A DNA stretch of 64,000 nt from Bradyrhizobium sp. CCGUVB1N3 (GCF_024199925.1 NZ_JANADR010000001.1:1736001-1800000); one strand, 5' to 3'. Numbered from the stretch's first letter, positions 42,818 through 53,629 are shown. Translations and numbers: made by a program. Notes: generated by a model not told the origin, from the letters alone.

Positions 42818-44316
42818 TAGTACTCCACTCCCAGCGCATCATAGATCCGCCGGTGCACCGCCGGCAGCGTCTCGGTCAGGTCCTCCGCGATCAGCCCCGG
42901 CCCCGCTTCGCTCGCCGCCTCACCATGGATCCAGACGCCGATACTCGCAGCCTCGAAGGCCGGCACGCCCTGCGCCAGGAGGCCCGCGATGATGCCGGCA
43001 AGCACGTCGCCGGCGCCTGCAGTGGCGAGCCAGGGCGGCGCGTTGGCGGCGATGGTGGCGCGGCCATCGGGCGCGGCGATGGTGGTGTCCGGCCCCTTCA
43101 GAAGCACGACTGCGCCGCAGCGCTCGGCGGCGGCACGGACGCGCTCGAGCTTTGAGCGGCCCGGATGCTTGTTGCTGAGGTCGGAGAACAGGCGTGGAAA
43201 CTCGCCCTCATGCGGCGTCAGCACGACCCCTGTGTCGTGCGACGACTTGATCGATTCAAAGAGCCGTTCGGGATTGGCTGCAAAGCTCGTCAGCGCATCC
43301 GCATCGAGCACGAGGTGGCGCTGGGCTGTGAGCGCGGTGTGGACGAAGTCGCAGGTGCGCGTCCCTGTGCCCGTGCCCGGACCGATGATGCAGGTATTGT
43401 AGCGCTTGTCGACGAGGAGCTCGCCGAACTCGATCGCGGTATCGACCGGGCGGACCATCACCGCCGTCAAGGCGCCCGCGTTGATCGCGAGCGCATCGCG
43501 CGGCGATGCCAGGGTTACGAGCCCTGCGCCGGCACGCAATGCGCCGCGCGCGGCGAGACGCGCGGCGCCGGTTGCCGCGGCATCACCGGAAACCGCGAGC
43601 ACGTGGCCGCGCGCGTATTTGTGGCCGTCGATCCGCGGCACCGGAAAATTCGCGCCCCAAAAGTCCGGATCGTTATCGAATAGCTGCGGCTTGATCTCCT
43701 CGAGCACCTCGCTGCCGATGCCGATGTCGGCGACGCGCACGCGGCCGCAATGGATCCGGCCGGGCAACAGAAGATGCGCGGGCTTCTTACGGAAGAAGGT
43801 GACGGTCTCGGTGGCATTCACCGCAACGCCCATCACGCTTGCGCTGGCGCCGTTGATGCCGCTCGGCAGATCGACGGCCAGCACCGGCGCGCCATTGGCG
43901 TTGATCGCCTCGATCATCTCACGCGCCTCGCCCTCGAGCGGACGGCTGAGGCCGGCGCCGAACAGCGCATCGATGATCAGCGCGGGCCTGCCGATCGCCT
44001 GCGGATTGAACGGCAAGAGCGGATGCTTCCAGCCGCGCGCGGCGGAGGCCGCATCGCCCTGGAGCTGGTCGCGCTCGCACATCAGGATGACGGAGACCTC
44101 GCGCCCCAGGGCGGCCAGCTCGGCGGCTGCGACAAAACCGTCGCCACCGTTGTTGCCGGGACCGGCCACGACCAGAATCGGCCCCTCTTCCGCCAGCGCG
44201 CTCGCCGCTTCAGCGACCGCCTGGCCGGCGCTCAGCATCAGCTTGAAACCGGGTGTGCCGGCCGCGATGGTGAGCTGGTCGGCCCGCTGCATTTCAGCGT
44301 TGGTCAGAACTTCCAT
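42817..44316 (-). CDS. nnr: bifunctional NAD(P)H-hydrate epimerase / ADP-dependent dehydratase
   Basis: This 499-residue enzyme repairs hydrated NAD(P)H. The N-terminal epimerase domain (to about residue 215) has VAGPGNNGGDGFVAAAEL and AVDLPSGINGAS. The C-terminal dehydratase domain has GPGTGTGTRTCD, VLDADALTSFA, VVLTPHEGEFPRLF and WLATAGAGDVLAGIIAGLL, the ADP/ribokinase-like site. The start MEVLTNAEMQRAD at 44316 fits the family. It is the fused two-domain form usual in bacteria. Confidence 0.96.
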   Translation of the reverse strand: MEVLTNAEMQRADQLTIAAGTPGFKLMLSAGQAVAEAASALAEEGPILVVAGPGNNGGDGFVAAAELAALGREVSVILMCERDQLQGDAASAARGWKHPLLPFNPQAIGRPALIIDALFGAGLSRPLEGEAREMIEAINANGAPVLAVDLPSGINGASASVMGVAVNATETVTFFRKKPAHLLLPGRIHCGRVRVADIGIGSEVLEEIKPQLFDNDPDFWGANFPVPRIDGHKYARGHVLAVSGDAAATGAARLAARGALRAGAGLVTLASPRDALAINAGALTAVMVRPVDTAIEFGELLVDKRYNTCIIGPGTGTGTRTCDFVHTALTAQRHLVLDADALTSFAANPERLFESIKSSHDTGVVLTPHEGEFPRLFSDLSNKHPGRSKLERVRAAAERCGAVVLLKGPDTTIAAPDGRATIAANAPPWLATAGAGDVLAGIIAGLLAQGVPAFEAASIGVWIHGEAASEAGPGLIAEDLTETLPAVHRRIYDALGVEY

Positions 44317-45034
<718 letters not shown>

Positions 45035-45186
45035 GCCGGGTGCTATCCCGCATTTTGCGACACTCTAGCTAGAAAGAAGGCTGCTTCGGCGGCCTGATTT
45101 CGCTTGTACACGCGCGCGAACTCGCCACAGGGCGAGAATAACCTTGCTCATCTGGAAACCGACCCGCAGAGCCAAAAGGGGTATGC

Positions 45187-46596
45187 ATGAAGACCGCCAA
45201 AGACGTTCTGAAAGCGATCAAGGATAACGACGTCAAGTACGTCGACCTCCGTTTCACCGATCCGCGCGGCAAGTGGCAGCACGTGACCTTCGACGTCAGC
45301 ATGATCGAAGAGGACACCTTCGCCGAGGGCCAGATGTTCGACGGCTCCTCGATCGCCGGCTGGAAGGCGATCAACGAGTCCGACATGTGCCTGATGCCGG
45401 ATCCGGTCACCGCGACGATCGATCCGTTCTTCGCCGAAACCACCATGGTCATCATCTGCGACGTGCTCGAGCCGACCACCGGCGAGCCCTATAATCGCGA
45501 CCCACGCGGCATGGCCAAGAAGGCCGAGGCGATGGTCAAGTCGATGGGCATCGGCGACACCGTCTATGTCGGTCCCGAGGCCGAGTTCTTCGTGTTCGAC
45601 GACGTGCGCTATTCGGCAACCCCCTACAACACCGGCTTCAGGCTCGACTCCTCGGAGTTCCCGACCAACTCCGACACGGAATATGAGGGCGGCAACCTCG
45701 GCCACCGCATCCGCACCAAGGCGGGCTACTTCCCGGTACCGCCGCAGGATTCCGTGCAGGACATGCGCTCGGAAATGCTGGGCGCCATGGCCAAGATGGG
45801 CGTGAAGGTCGAAAAGCATCACCATGAGGTCGCATCTGCCCAGCACGAGCTCGGCATGAAGTTCGACACGCTCACGCTGATGGCCGACCACCTGCAGATC
45901 TACAAATACTGCATCCATCAGGTCGCGCATATCTACGGCAAGACCGCCACTTTCATGCCGAAGCCGGTGTTCGGCGACAACGGCTCGGGCATGCACGTGC
46001 ACCAGTCGATCTGGAAGGACGGCAAGCCGGTGTTCGCGGGCAACAAGTACGCCGACCTGTCGGAGACCTGCCTCCACTACATTGGCGGCATCATCAAGCA
46101 CGCCAAGGCAATCAACGCCTTCACCAACCCGACGACCAACTCCTACAAGCGTCTGGTCCCGGGCTATGAGGCGCCGGTGCTGCTCGCCTACTCCGCGCGT
46201 AACCGCTCGGCTTCCTGCCGCATCCCCTACACCGCTTCGCCGAAGGCCAAGCGCGTCGAGGTGCGCTTCCCCGATCCGCTCGCCAACCCCTATCTCGGCT
46301 TCGCCGCGATGCTGATGGCGGGACTCGACGGTGTGAAGAACAAGCTCGATCCGGGCCCCGCAATGGACAAGGATCTCTATGATCTTCCGAAGGAAGAGCT
46401 GAAGCAGATCCCGACGGTGTGCGGCTCGCTCCGCGAGGCGCTGGAAAACCTCGACAAGGACCGCGCCTTCCTCAAGGCCGGCGGCGTGTTCGACGACGAC
46501 TTCATCGACAGCTACATCGAGCTGAAGATGACCGAAGTCGAGCGCTTCGAAATGACCCCGCACCCGGTCGAGTTCGAGATGTATTATTCGGGCTAA
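45187..46596 (+). CDS. glnA: glutamine synthetase type I
   Basis: This 469-residue dodecameric enzyme makes glutamine from glutamate, ammonia and ATP. Visible motifs are [43 protein letters not shown] and the adenylylation site around Tyr398 ([11 protein letters not shown]). AAAAGGGG precedes the ATG. The 152-bp gap behind glnB contains a small CTCGCC/GGCGAG hairpin (45121-45136) that might affect the transcript. A strong terminator follows. Confidence 0.98.
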   Translation: MKTAKDVLKAIKDNDVKYVDLRFTDPRGKWQHVTFDVSMIEEDTFAEGQMFDGSSIAGWKAINESDMCLMPDPVTATIDPFFAETTMVIICDVLEPTTGEPYNRDPRGMAKKAEAMVKSMGIGDTVYVGPEAEFFVFDDVRYSATPYNTGFRLDSSEFPTNSDTEYEGGNLGHRIRTKAGYFPVPPQDSVQDMRSEMLGAMAKMGVKVEKHHHEVASAQHELGMKFDTLTLMADHLQIYKYCIHQVAHIYGKTATFMPKPVFGDNGSGMHVHQSIWKDGKPVFAGNKYADLSETCLHYIGGIIKHAKAINAFTNPTTNSYKRLVPGYEAPVLLAYSARNRSASCRIPYTASPKAKRVEVRFPDPLANPYLGFAAMLMAGLDGVKNKLDPGPAMDKDLYDLPKEELKQIPTVCGSLREALENLDKDRAFLKAGGVFDDDFIDSYIELKMTEVERFEMTPHPVEFEMYYSG

Positions 46597-46619
46597 GCGG
46601 CCCCGGACAACGACAAACG

Positions 46620-46647
46620 AAAGGCGCTCCGCAAGGGGCGCCTTTTT
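46620..46647 (+). terminator. rho-independent terminator of glnA
   Basis: AAAGGCGCTCC (46620-46630) pairs with GGGGCGCCTTT (46635-46645) with one G-U pair and a GCAA loop, followed by TT and a G/T-rich tail. Confidence 0.88.
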
Positions 46648-46701
46648 GTTTGCATCGTCGGTAGGATGGGTTTTGCTGCGCTCGCAGCGACGGCGCGGCT
46701 G

Positions 46702-47475
46702 CTACGCCGTCGCCCGCTGCCGCGCCACGAGCGCCTCGCCGAAAGCCTGAAAGATCTTCCGGTTGATCGGGTTGCGCTGCGGGTCGTATTCGGCGTGCCA
46801 TTGCACGCCGAGCGCAAAGGTCGGCGCCTCCGCAATGCGGATCGCCTCGATGGTGCCGTCCTCGGCGACGCCTTCGATCAGCACGCGCTTGCCCGGCTCG
46901 AGGATGCCCTGGCCGTGCAGCGAATTGACCTTGATCTTCTCGCAACCGAGAATTTTTGCGAAGGTCCCGCCGGGCGTGAGATCGACCTCGTGGCGGTCGG
47001 CGAACACCACGGTCGGATCAGGGTGGATCTCGCCAGTCTCCAGCCGCGGCATGCGGTGGTTCATGCGGCCGGGCAGCTCACGGATCTCGGGGTGCAGCGA
47101 GCCACCGAAGGCGACGTTCATCTCCTGGAGGCCGCGGCAGATGCCGAACAGCGGGATACCGCGGGCGACGCAGGCGACCGACAGCGCCAGCGCGACCTCG
47201 TCGCGGTGGATGTCGTAAGGCTCGTGCTTCTGGCAGGGGTCGACGTTGAAGCGTGTCGGATGGACGTTGGCGCGGGCGCCGGTGAGCACGATGCCATCAA
47301 CGCAATCGAGCAGCGCACCGATATCGGTGATGTCGGGCGAACCCGCAAACATCAGCGGCAGGCCGCCGCAGACCTCGGCCACGGCGCGCAAGTTTCGCTC
47401 CCCGACCATCTGAACCTGAAATCGATTTTCGACGCGATGGGAATTCCCAATCACGCCGACGACCGGCTTTTTCAT
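46702..47475 (-). CDS. class I glutamine amidotransferase / gamma-glutamyl-GABA hydrolase-like (PuuD type)
   Basis: The ATG at 47475 gives 257 residues; the frame extending upstream is not coding. The nucleophile Cys113 is in LFGICRGLQEMNVAFGG and the partner His is in GVQWHAEYDP, the C26 peptidase pattern. PuuD-like enzymes hydrolyse gamma-glutamyl amides such as gamma-glutamyl-GABA. It converges on glnA, whose role in glutamyl metabolism is related only by theme. Confidence 0.9.
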   Translation of the reverse strand: MKKPVVGVIGNSHRVENRFQVQMVGERNLRAVAEVCGGLPLMFAGSPDITDIGALLDCVDGIVLTGARANVHPTRFNVDPCQKHEPYDIHRDEVALALSVACVARGIPLFGICRGLQEMNVAFGGSLHPEIRELPGRMNHRMPRLETGEIHPDPTVVFADRHEVDLTPGGTFAKILGCEKIKVNSLHGQGILEPGKRVLIEGVAEDGTIEAIRIAEAPTFALGVQWHAEYDPQRNPINRKIFQAFGEALVARQRATA

Positions 47476-47783
47476 TTCCCGTTCCGACCTCCCCGCCGAA
47501 GAAGATTCTCCAAACATGCCCGTCGGATGGAACAATTTCAACCGAAGGGATCGCGGGACGGCAATGCTATTTTCGCCTGAATGCCCCACCGGACGCGCAA
47601 TGGAGGCCCGAACCGCCCGTGCCCGCGGGGTCCGGGGCTCGAGGGGGCGTTCGTGAAGCCCAACCGAGGTCGCAGGACGCGTCAAACCGGCACGCGGGTC
47701 CCGGCTTGATCCGTGGCGGGATTTCGCGAAAGAGTGCCGTGCACACCTGCCGCAAAAAACGCCTGCCGCGCAAAGGACATCAT

Positions 47784-48914
47784 GTGACGATTCCAGCAGA
47801 TGGACGATCCCGGACCCGCGACGACCTGGCCTGGGCGATCGCGGTCGGCGGCATCGGTATCGTGCTGTTTGCAGCGCTCCTGGTCTTCACCTGGTATTTC
47901 GCCGCGACACTGCTGCTGATCTTCACAGGCATGCTGCTCGGCGTCGGCCTCAACGCCCTGACCAACGCGCTCGGGCGCCATGTCGGCCTGCCGCATCCAT
48001 TCCGGCTTGCGATCGTCTGCATCGTGCTCGCCGCGATGCTCGCGGGCATCGCCTATCTCGGCGGCGCGACCATCGCCGAGCAGGCCTCCGCGCTCAGCAA
48101 CACCATCAAGTCGCAACTCGTCACCGTGAAAGCCTTCCTCGAGAGCCACGGTATCGACACCAGCTTCTTCGACATCGGCAACGCCTCCTCAGCGAACGCG
48201 ACGCCGTCCGGCTCGGAAACCGCGCCAAGCGCGTCTCCCCCGCACGCCGGACTTCCCGGCGCAGGGGCGCTGGCCTCCAGCGGCGGGGCCATCGTGAGCC
48301 AGACCCTCAAGCTGCTGCTCGGCACGATCAGCGCCGTCGGCAACTTCTTCATCGTGCTGTTCCTAGGATTTGCCTTCGCGGCGCAGCCCGGCGTCTATCA
48401 CGACGGGCTCCTGTTCATCGCACCGGCAAGGCATCGCTCGCGTGCCACGGTCATCATCGATGGCATCAGCGAGACGCTGGAGCGCTGGCTGATCGCGCAG
48501 ATCATCGTCATGCTCGCGGTCGGCGTGGTGACCTGGATCGGGCTTGCAATCATCGGCATCCCCGGCTCGTTCATCCTGGGTATCCAGGCCGGTCTCCTCG
48601 CCTTCATCCCGACGGTCGGCGCCATCATCGCAGGCGTGATCGTGGTGCTGGCAAGCATCGCGTCAGGCTGGGTCGCGGCTCTCTCCGCCTTAATCCTGTT
48701 TCTCGGCGTCCACGCGATGGAGAGCTACGTGCTGACGCCGATCCTGCAGCGGCAGGCGCTCGACATTCCGCCCGCCACGCTGTTCGCATTCCAGATCCTG
48801 CTCGGCGTCGTCTTCGGCATCTGGGGCCTGGCGCTGGCGCTCCCGCTGGTTGCCATCGCCAAGGTTTTGCTGGATCATTTCAAGAGCTACGAGGCGCCGG
48901 CCGCGGCGGCGTGA
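47784..48914 (+). CDS. AI-2E family (PerM/TqsA-like) membrane protein
   Basis: The GTG at 47784, six bases behind AAAGGA, gives 376 residues. Two N-terminal helix pairs (AWAIAVGGIGIVLFAALLVF, LLIFTGMLLGVGLNAL) precede a soluble segment with low-complexity Ser/Ala/Pro. A second helical block contains GIPGSFILGIQAGLLAFIPT and GVHAMESYVLTPILQRQALD, the family signature. Members export autoinducer-2 or act as ion antiporters; the substrate here is unknown. Confidence 0.93.
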   Translation: MTIPADGRSRTRDDLAWAIAVGGIGIVLFAALLVFTWYFAATLLLIFTGMLLGVGLNALTNALGRHVGLPHPFRLAIVCIVLAAMLAGIAYLGGATIAEQASALSNTIKSQLVTVKAFLESHGIDTSFFDIGNASSANATPSGSETAPSASPPHAGLPGAGALASSGGAIVSQTLKLLLGTISAVGNFFIVLFLGFAFAAQPGVYHDGLLFIAPARHRSRATVIIDGISETLERWLIAQIIVMLAVGVVTWIGLAIIGIPGSFILGIQAGLLAFIPTVGAIIAGVIVVLASIASGWVAALSALILFLGVHAMESYVLTPILQRQALDIPPATLFAFQILLGVVFGIWGLALALPLVAIAKVLLDHFKSYEAPAAAA

Positions 48915-48920
48915 GACAGC

Positions 48921-49220
48921 TCAGGCCGTCGTCACCACCGTATTGGTGTGCTCGACCTCGGGCGGTGCGGCAAAGTACTGACCGACGAGGCCGCGCCATT
49001 CGGTGAAATTCTCCGAGCCGCGGAAGTCCACCGTGTGGTTCTCCAGCGTCTCCCACTTCACCATCAACCGGTAGCGCTGCGGCTTCTCGATCGATTTGTG
49101 CAGCTCGAAACCGTGAAAGCCCTTGGAGCGGCCGAACGCGGCCTTGGCCTTGGCCACCGCCGCCTCGAAATCCTTCTCGGTGCCCGGCTTGACGTCGATT
49201 TGCGCGATCTCGGTGATCAT
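48921..49220 (-). CDS. antibiotic-biosynthesis-monooxygenase (ABM) fold protein
   Basis: This 99-residue dimeric alpha/beta-barrel protein reads MITEIAQIDVKPGTEKDFEA, then GFHGFELHKSIEKPQRY and MVKWETLENHTVDFRGSE. That pattern matches the ABM/Dabb-type family, whose members range from quinol monooxygenases to heme-degrading enzymes. No specific function can be fixed. It converges on the AI-2E gene with a gap of only 6 bp. Confidence 0.88.
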   Translation of the reverse strand: MITEIAQIDVKPGTEKDFEAAVAKAKAAFGRSKGFHGFELHKSIEKPQRYRLMVKWETLENHTVDFRGSENFTEWRGLVGQYFAAPPEVEHTNTVVTTA

Positions 49221-49275
49221 CGTTTCCACCCTTCTTGTCTGACAGGCGTGTCTAGCGCAGACGGCCGAAAAGAAA

Positions 49276-49296
49276 AAGGCGCCGAAGCGGCGCCTT
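49276..49296 (-). terminator. rho-independent terminator of the 78-aa gene
   Basis: AAGGCGCCG (49276-49284) and CGGCGCCTT (49288-49296) form a perfect 9-bp stem with an AAG loop; on the minus strand it is followed by TTTCTTTT. Confidence 0.87.
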
Positions 49297-49322
49297 GGGA
49301 GCAGCCGAACCACCCTGCTCTC

Positions 49323-49559
49323 TCAGCTGAACAACAAGACCATGCCGGCCACCGTCAGTGCGCACGCGACAAACAGTGTGAGCGGCCAGTGGTCGCGTTT
49401 CTGTATGTAGCGGCCTTGGGCACGGCGCTCGGTGATCAGCGCCGTCTCATATTCGTCCGATGTCGAGAAGATGCAGCCGAAACCGCCGCGCGCGCTTGCC
49501 GCGGCCGCTTCGAGCGACACCATGGTGGCTTGCGAGGTCTGCTGGCGGATCGACTCCAT
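49323..49559 (-). CDS. small tail-anchored membrane protein (78 aa)
   Basis: MESIRQQTSQATMVSLEAAA begins a soluble head. A C-terminal hydrophobic helix (WPLTLFVACALTVAGMVLLF) ends the protein one residue before its C-terminus. A GTG at 49565 is an alternative start. It lies about 60 bp downstream of the diguanylate cyclase on the same strand and is followed by a clear terminator, so co-transcription is likely. No family was recognised. Confidence 0.7.
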   Translation of the reverse strand: MESIRQQTSQATMVSLEAAAASARGGFGCIFSTSDEYETALITERRAQGRYIQKRDHWPLTLFVACALTVAGMVLLFS

Positions 49560-49619
49560 GGCCACGATGGTAGGGGTCGATGGTAAACAGCGCCTTACCG
49601 CAAGCCCTCTTCTTGCAAC

Positions 49620-50834
49620 CTACGCCGTCACGGGCCGTGGCACCGGGAGCCGCGCTGCGGTCTGGCGGCGCCAGTTCTCCAGCGACAGCGGCAGCTCTTC
49701 CGCGGCTTCGACGCGATTGCGGCCGCCGCGCTTGGCCTGGTAGAGCGCGGTGTCGGCGGCAGCCAGCAGCACCTCGAGCTCGGTACCGGCCGGGCCGCCG
49801 GCAACGCCGATGCTGACGGTGGTGTCGACCGGGCCCTCGTCGACGACGATGCCCGAGGTCTCGAACGCCTCGCGTACGCGTTCGGCGACCAGCACGCCCT
49901 CTTCCAGCGAGCACGGCAACAGCGCCGCGAACTCCTCGCCGCCGATCCGACCCGACAGGTCGGAGATACGCAGATTGGTGGTCACGACGGTCGAGAACAG
50001 CTTGAGCATCTCGTCGCCCGCGGGGTGGCCGAAGCGGTCGTTGATCGACTTGAAGTGGTCGATGTCGAAGATCATGACGGTGACCGGCCGCCCCGCCTTG
50101 GCTTCGCGCTCGATGACGCGCGAGCAGGCTTCGGCAAAGCCGCGCCGGTTGAACATGCCGGTCAGCGGATCCATCGACGCGGCCGTCTTGTGCGCGGTCA
50201 CCGTGCGCTCGGACACCAGCATGAAGATCACGAACACGGTGCCGACGGCGTAGAGGATGAGCTCGACCGCGAACACCGTGACCCAGTTGCTGGTGGAGAA
50301 ATGCGGGTCGTTCGGCCGCAGGAAGCCGCCGATCAGGATCGGCAGCATCAGCACGCAGCCGTGCATGATCGGCACGGCGTAGACCGGCCAGCTCCGTTGC
50401 AGGCTCTTGCGCCGTTCGGACCAGAGCTCGCCCGCGGTCAGTGCCGCGTAGACCGAGACGATGCCGGCGCCGACCATCATGCGCAGCGTCGCGGCGGCCG
50501 GATCGAGCAACGTCACCGCGGCAGCCCAGCCGAGCGCTCCGATAAGAAGTCCGGGCCAGTTCGGCCTGCGGCCGTGGAAGACGCGCGCGGCATTCCAGAC
50601 CATGCCGCAGGCGACGAAGCCGACGGCGTTCAGCGCGAGATAGAGCTGCGCGCCGAGCTTGTCGCCGGCGGCCGTCCACAGCGCGACGGAAGCCGCGCCG
50701 AGCAGATAGGCGGTGCCCCACCATTTCAGCGCGGGACTTTTCTCTTGCCTGCCGAAGAACACCATCATGGCGCCGAGCAGTGCGGCTACCATCGTGGCAA
50801 CCAGGTATAGCGTGATGCTATCGAGCGACATCAT
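49620..50834 (-). CDS. membrane-bound diguanylate cyclase (GGDEF)
   Basis: This 404-residue protein has an N-terminal region of about six or seven helices (LYLVATMVAALLGAMMVFF onward, to about residue 215) acting as a putative sensor. A C-terminal GGDEF domain begins at MDPLTGMFNRRGF. The active site reads GGEEF (about residues 297-301), which is catalytically competent. The inhibitory I-site RxxD (RISD) lies exactly five residues upstream. It should make cyclic di-GMP with feedback inhibition. AAAGGGGG lies before the ATG at 50834. Confidence 0.94.
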   Translation of the reverse strand: MMSLDSITLYLVATMVAALLGAMMVFFGRQEKSPALKWWGTAYLLGAASVALWTAAGDKLGAQLYLALNAVGFVACGMVWNAARVFHGRRPNWPGLLIGALGWAAAVTLLDPAAATLRMMVGAGIVSVYAALTAGELWSERRKSLQRSWPVYAVPIMHGCVLMLPILIGGFLRPNDPHFSTSNWVTVFAVELILYAVGTVFVIFMLVSERTVTAHKTAASMDPLTGMFNRRGFAEACSRVIEREAKAGRPVTVMIFDIDHFKSINDRFGHPAGDEMLKLFSTVVTTNLRISDLSGRIGGEEFAALLPCSLEEGVLVAERVREAFETSGIVVDEGPVDTTVSIGVAGGPAGTELEVLLAAADTALYQAKRGGRNRVEAAEELPLSLENWRRQTAARLPVPRPVTA

Positions 50835-50988
50835 GTCAGCCCCCTTTGAAACCAAGCCATTACGCGATCAGCCCGATCGCGTGCCCTTCCAATTGCCACG
50901 CTAGGTCCCGCCGGGTTCCATTCAGGTTTTCATGCAGACGCAACTTTTCGGGAAAACACCGGCTCAATTTGCATACAAACGAACAACA

Positions 50989-51016
50989 AAAAGGGCGCCG
51001 AATTCGGCGCCCTTTT
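50989..51016 (-). terminator. rho-independent terminator of rplM-rpsI
   Basis: A perfect 28-nt palindrome (AAAAGGGCGCCGAA and its complement) lies 44 bp after the rpsI stop. On the minus strand its right arm ends in TTTT followed by TGTTGTTCG. Confidence 0.88.
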
Positions 51017-51060
51017 GCATTTCATTGAAGCCGCTTTCGCGACGAATTTTACCGAAGCGA

Positions 51061-51537
51061 TTAGCGCTTGGAGAACTGGAAGGACCGGCGGGCCTTCGCC
51101 TTGCCGTACTTCTTGCGCTCGACGACGCGGGAGTCGCGGGTCAGGAAGCCGCCCTTCTTGAGCACGGTGCGCAGCTCCGGCTCGAAATAGGTGAGCGCCC
51201 TGGAGATGCCGTGACGGACCGCCCCGGCCTGGCCGGACAGACCGCCGCCGGCGACGGTGCAGATCACGTCGTACTGGCCGGAACGCTGGGCCACGGAGAA
51301 CGGCTGCTCGATCATCATGCGCAGCACGGGACGGGCGAAATAGACCTCGACCTCGCGCGAATTCACCGTGACCTTGCCGGCGCCCGGCTTGATCCAGACG
51401 CGGGCGACCGCGTCCTTGCGCTTGCCGGTGGCGTAGGCGCGATTGAGCTTGTCGACCTTCTTCTCGTGCTTGGGCGCATCGGGCGCCGCCGTCTTGAGCT
51501 GCGAGAGCTGGTCGAGCGACTGGATGGATTCGGCCAT
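51061..51537 (-). CDS. rpsI: 30S ribosomal protein S9
   Basis: This 158-residue protein has an N-terminal extension of about 30 residues ahead of the conserved core ([20 protein letters not shown]). The core continues with [20 protein letters not shown] and [15 protein letters not shown]. The C-terminal basic tail ends in [11 protein letters not shown], which reaches the decoding site. The start is 1 bp after the rplM stop, the usual rplM-rpsI operon. Confidence 0.98.
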   Translation of the reverse strand: MAESIQSLDQLSQLKTAAPDAPKHEKKVDKLNRAYATGKRKDAVARVWIKPGAGKVTVNSREVEVYFARPVLRMMIEQPFSVAQRSGQYDVICTVAGGGLSGQAGAVRHGISRALTYFEPELRTVLKKGGFLTRDSRVVERKKYGKAKARRSFQFSKR

Positions 51538-51538
51538 G

Positions 51539-52003
51539 TTATGCGGCCCTCGTGTTCTTGCGGTTCAACTTGGCGATGTCGATCTTTTCCGGGCTCTGGG
51601 CCTCGTGCGGATGATCGGCCCCGCCATAGACGCGGAGGTTGCCCATCTGGACGCGACCGAGCGGACCGCGGGGGATCATGCGCTCGACGGCCTTCTCGAG
51701 CACGCGCTCGGGATGCTTGCCCTCGAGGATCTGGCGCGCGGTGCGCTCCTTGACGTGGCCGACGTAGCCGGTGTGCTTGTAGTAGGTCTTCTGCTCGCGC
51801 TTGCGACCGGTCAGGACCGCGTGCTGGGCGTTGATGATGATGACGTTGTCGCCGCAATCAACGTGCGGGGTATAGGTCGGAAGGTGCTTGCCGCGCAGCC
51901 GCATGGCGACGATGGTGGCGAGACGGCCGACGACCAGACCCTTGGCGTCGATCAGCACCCACTTCTTCGTCACCTCGGCGGGCTTTGCCGAAAAGGTTTT
52001 CAT
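51539..52003 (-). CDS. rplM: 50S ribosomal protein L13
   Basis: This 154-residue protein begins [20 protein letters not shown] and carries [37 protein letters not shown] and [20 protein letters not shown], all diagnostic of L13. It is the first gene of the two-gene ribosomal operon. Its promoter should lie in 52004-52161. Confidence 0.98.
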   Translation of the reverse strand: MKTFSAKPAEVTKKWVLIDAKGLVVGRLATIVAMRLRGKHLPTYTPHVDCGDNVIIINAQHAVLTGRKREQKTYYKHTGYVGHVKERTARQILEGKHPERVLEKAVERMIPRGPLGRVQMGNLRVYGGADHPHEAQSPEKIDIAKLNRKNTRAA

Positions 52004-52161
52004 ATCTGGATTTCCGTGGACGGGGAGATGACGGCGCGAACGACGCGCCGGACTGCGCGGTTTCTAGAGAAGGGATGCGCGCCGGTCAATGCCCGACAGG
52101 AGAAATTAGGCAAGTAAAATCAGTGGCTTAAAAATATGGTGCTATATTACCTCAGAAAAGT

Positions 52162-52590
52162 TCAAACATTTGGAATGGAATAGGTCGATGTGACATGCGC
52201 AATCGGGTCCGCCGACGTGCCCGAGAGCAGGTTCACCTCTCCGACCGCCAAACGCTTGCCGAGCTTTAGAAGCCGGGCCTCCGCCAGCACGTCCTGCCCC
52301 GGCTGGCCCTTGCGCAGGAAGTTGATGTTGAGGTTGGTCGTGACCGCGAGCCCGATCGGCCCGATCGCAGACAGCAGCACCACGTACATGGCGAAATCGG
52401 CCAGCGCCATCAGCGTCGGCCCCGACACGGTTCCCCCCGGCCGCAGCATCCTTTCGCTGTAGCGCTGGCGCAGCAGCGCGGACTGTCCGTCGGCGCTTTC
52501 GATGGTGATGTCGTCGCCGCTGAAGGCCTGGGGAAACTCCTCACGGAGAAACTGCTCGACCTCAGCCACGCTCATTTTCGCTAACGCCAT
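52162..52590 (-). CDS. PaaI-type hotdog-fold acyl-CoA thioesterase
   Basis: The start at 52590 gives 142 residues (MALAKMSVAEVEQFL). The hotdog core shows RPGGTVSGPTLMALADFAMY and NLNINFLRKGQPGQDVLAEA, in the layout of PaaI/YdiI-like thioesterases. An internal ATG five codons downstream is an alternative start. It is divergent from the enoyl-CoA hydratase family gene, and the two may share a CoA-ester pathway. Confidence 0.9.
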   Translation of the reverse strand: MALAKMSVAEVEQFLREEFPQAFSGDDITIESADGQSALLRQRYSERMLRPGGTVSGPTLMALADFAMYVVLLSAIGPIGLAVTTNLNINFLRKGQPGQDVLAEARLLKLGKRLAVGEVNLLSGTSADPIAHVTSTYSIPNV

Positions 52591-52674
52591 GCCACCCCTC
52601 ACCCTCGCTTCACGTTGCCTGTTACATTAAGTTATCTGCGTCATCCAACTGCAATATCCCAAGCGGAATCTTCA

Positions 52675-53499
52675 ATGTCCGTCCAGCCCGCCCGCACCCC
52701 CTCCCCGGAACCGCCGATCCTGCTGCGGGAGATCGTCGGCAGCGTCGCCGTGCTGACGCTGAACCGCCCTGCTGCGCGCAACAGCCTGTCGGAGGCGATG
52801 ATCGGCCAGCTGCATGCGAGTTTCAACGCGATTGCCGAGGACAAGCGCATCCGCGCCGCCGTCGTCGCCGCCAACGGCCCGGCCTTTTCCGCCGGCCACG
52901 ACATCAAGGAATTGACCGCGCGCCGCAGCGATCCCGATCGCGGCCGCGCCTATTTCGCCGAGATCATGAATGCCTGCAGCGCGATGATGCAGGCGATCGT
53001 GCGCCTGCCCAAGCCGGTGGTCGCTGCCGTCCAGGGGATTGCGACGGCGGCCGGCTGCCAGCTCGTCGCAAGCTGCGATCTCGCCATCGCCTCGGACGCC
53101 GCAAGCTTCGCCACGCCCGGCGTCGACATCGGCCTGTTCTGCTCGACGCCGATGGTGGCGCTGTCGCGCAACGTGCCGCGCAAGCAGGCAATGGAAATGC
53201 TGCTCACGGGCGAGCCGATCCTTGCCGCGCGCGCCCGCGAGATCGGCCTCGTCAACCGTGTGGTCGCAGCCGGCACTGAGCGCGATGCCGCGATTGCGCT
53301 GGCGGAACAGGTCGCGCTGAAATCCGCCTACACCATCAAGCTTGGCAAGGAGGCGTTCTATCGCCAGGCCGAGATGAGCCTTGCGGATGCCTATCGCTAC
53401 GCGGCGGAGGTGATGACCGAGAACATGATGGCGCGCGACGCCGAAGAAGGCATCGGCGCGTTCATCGAAAAGCGCGAACCGAAATGGGAAGATAAGTGA
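52675..53499 (+). CDS. enoyl-CoA hydratase/isomerase family protein
   Basis: This 274-residue crotonase-fold protein has the oxyanion-hole segments AFSAGHDIKELTARRSD and GIATAAGCQLVASCDLAIAS. A third block is GVDIGLFCSTPMVALSRNV. One of the usual catalytic acids is not obvious in the second segment, so hydratase activity as such is uncertain. The length fits the family. It diverges from the thioesterase gene across 84 bp and ends just before a palindromic repeat. Confidence 0.92.
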   Translation: MSVQPARTPSPEPPILLREIVGSVAVLTLNRPAARNSLSEAMIGQLHASFNAIAEDKRIRAAVVAANGPAFSAGHDIKELTARRSDPDRGRAYFAEIMNACSAMMQAIVRLPKPVVAAVQGIATAAGCQLVASCDLAIASDAASFATPGVDIGLFCSTPMVALSRNVPRKQAMEMLLTGEPILAARAREIGLVNRVVAAGTERDAAIALAEQVALKSAYTIKLGKEAFYRQAEMSLADAYRYAAEVMTENMMARDAEEGIGAFIEKREPKWEDK

Positions 53500-53509
53500 A
53501 CCGCCGACT

Positions 53510-53610
53510 CCTCATCCTGAGGAGCCGCGGAACGCGGCGCCTCGAAGGATGAAGGCCCCGCCGCTGGCCTCATGGTTCGAGACGCGCGTTCCGCGCTCCT
53601 CACCATGAGG
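53510..53610. repeat. intergenic palindromic repeat (101 bp)
   Basis: The outer arms begin CCTCATCCTGAGGAG and end CTCCTCACCATGAGG. Inner sequences around CGGAACGCGG and CGCGTTCCGCG are also complementary, so the whole block folds into an imperfect hairpin. It fills the gap between the hydratase and the CoA-binding gene. It is a different family from the repeat at 29562. Confidence 0.8.
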
Positions 53611-53629
53611 GGCTAGAGAAAAGAGCAAA

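Noticed and set aside
46666..47580. Plus-strand 304-codon frame opposite the glutamine amidotransferase
   Set aside because: It is a shadow of the minus-strand gene, which has a clear catalytic Cys/His pattern.
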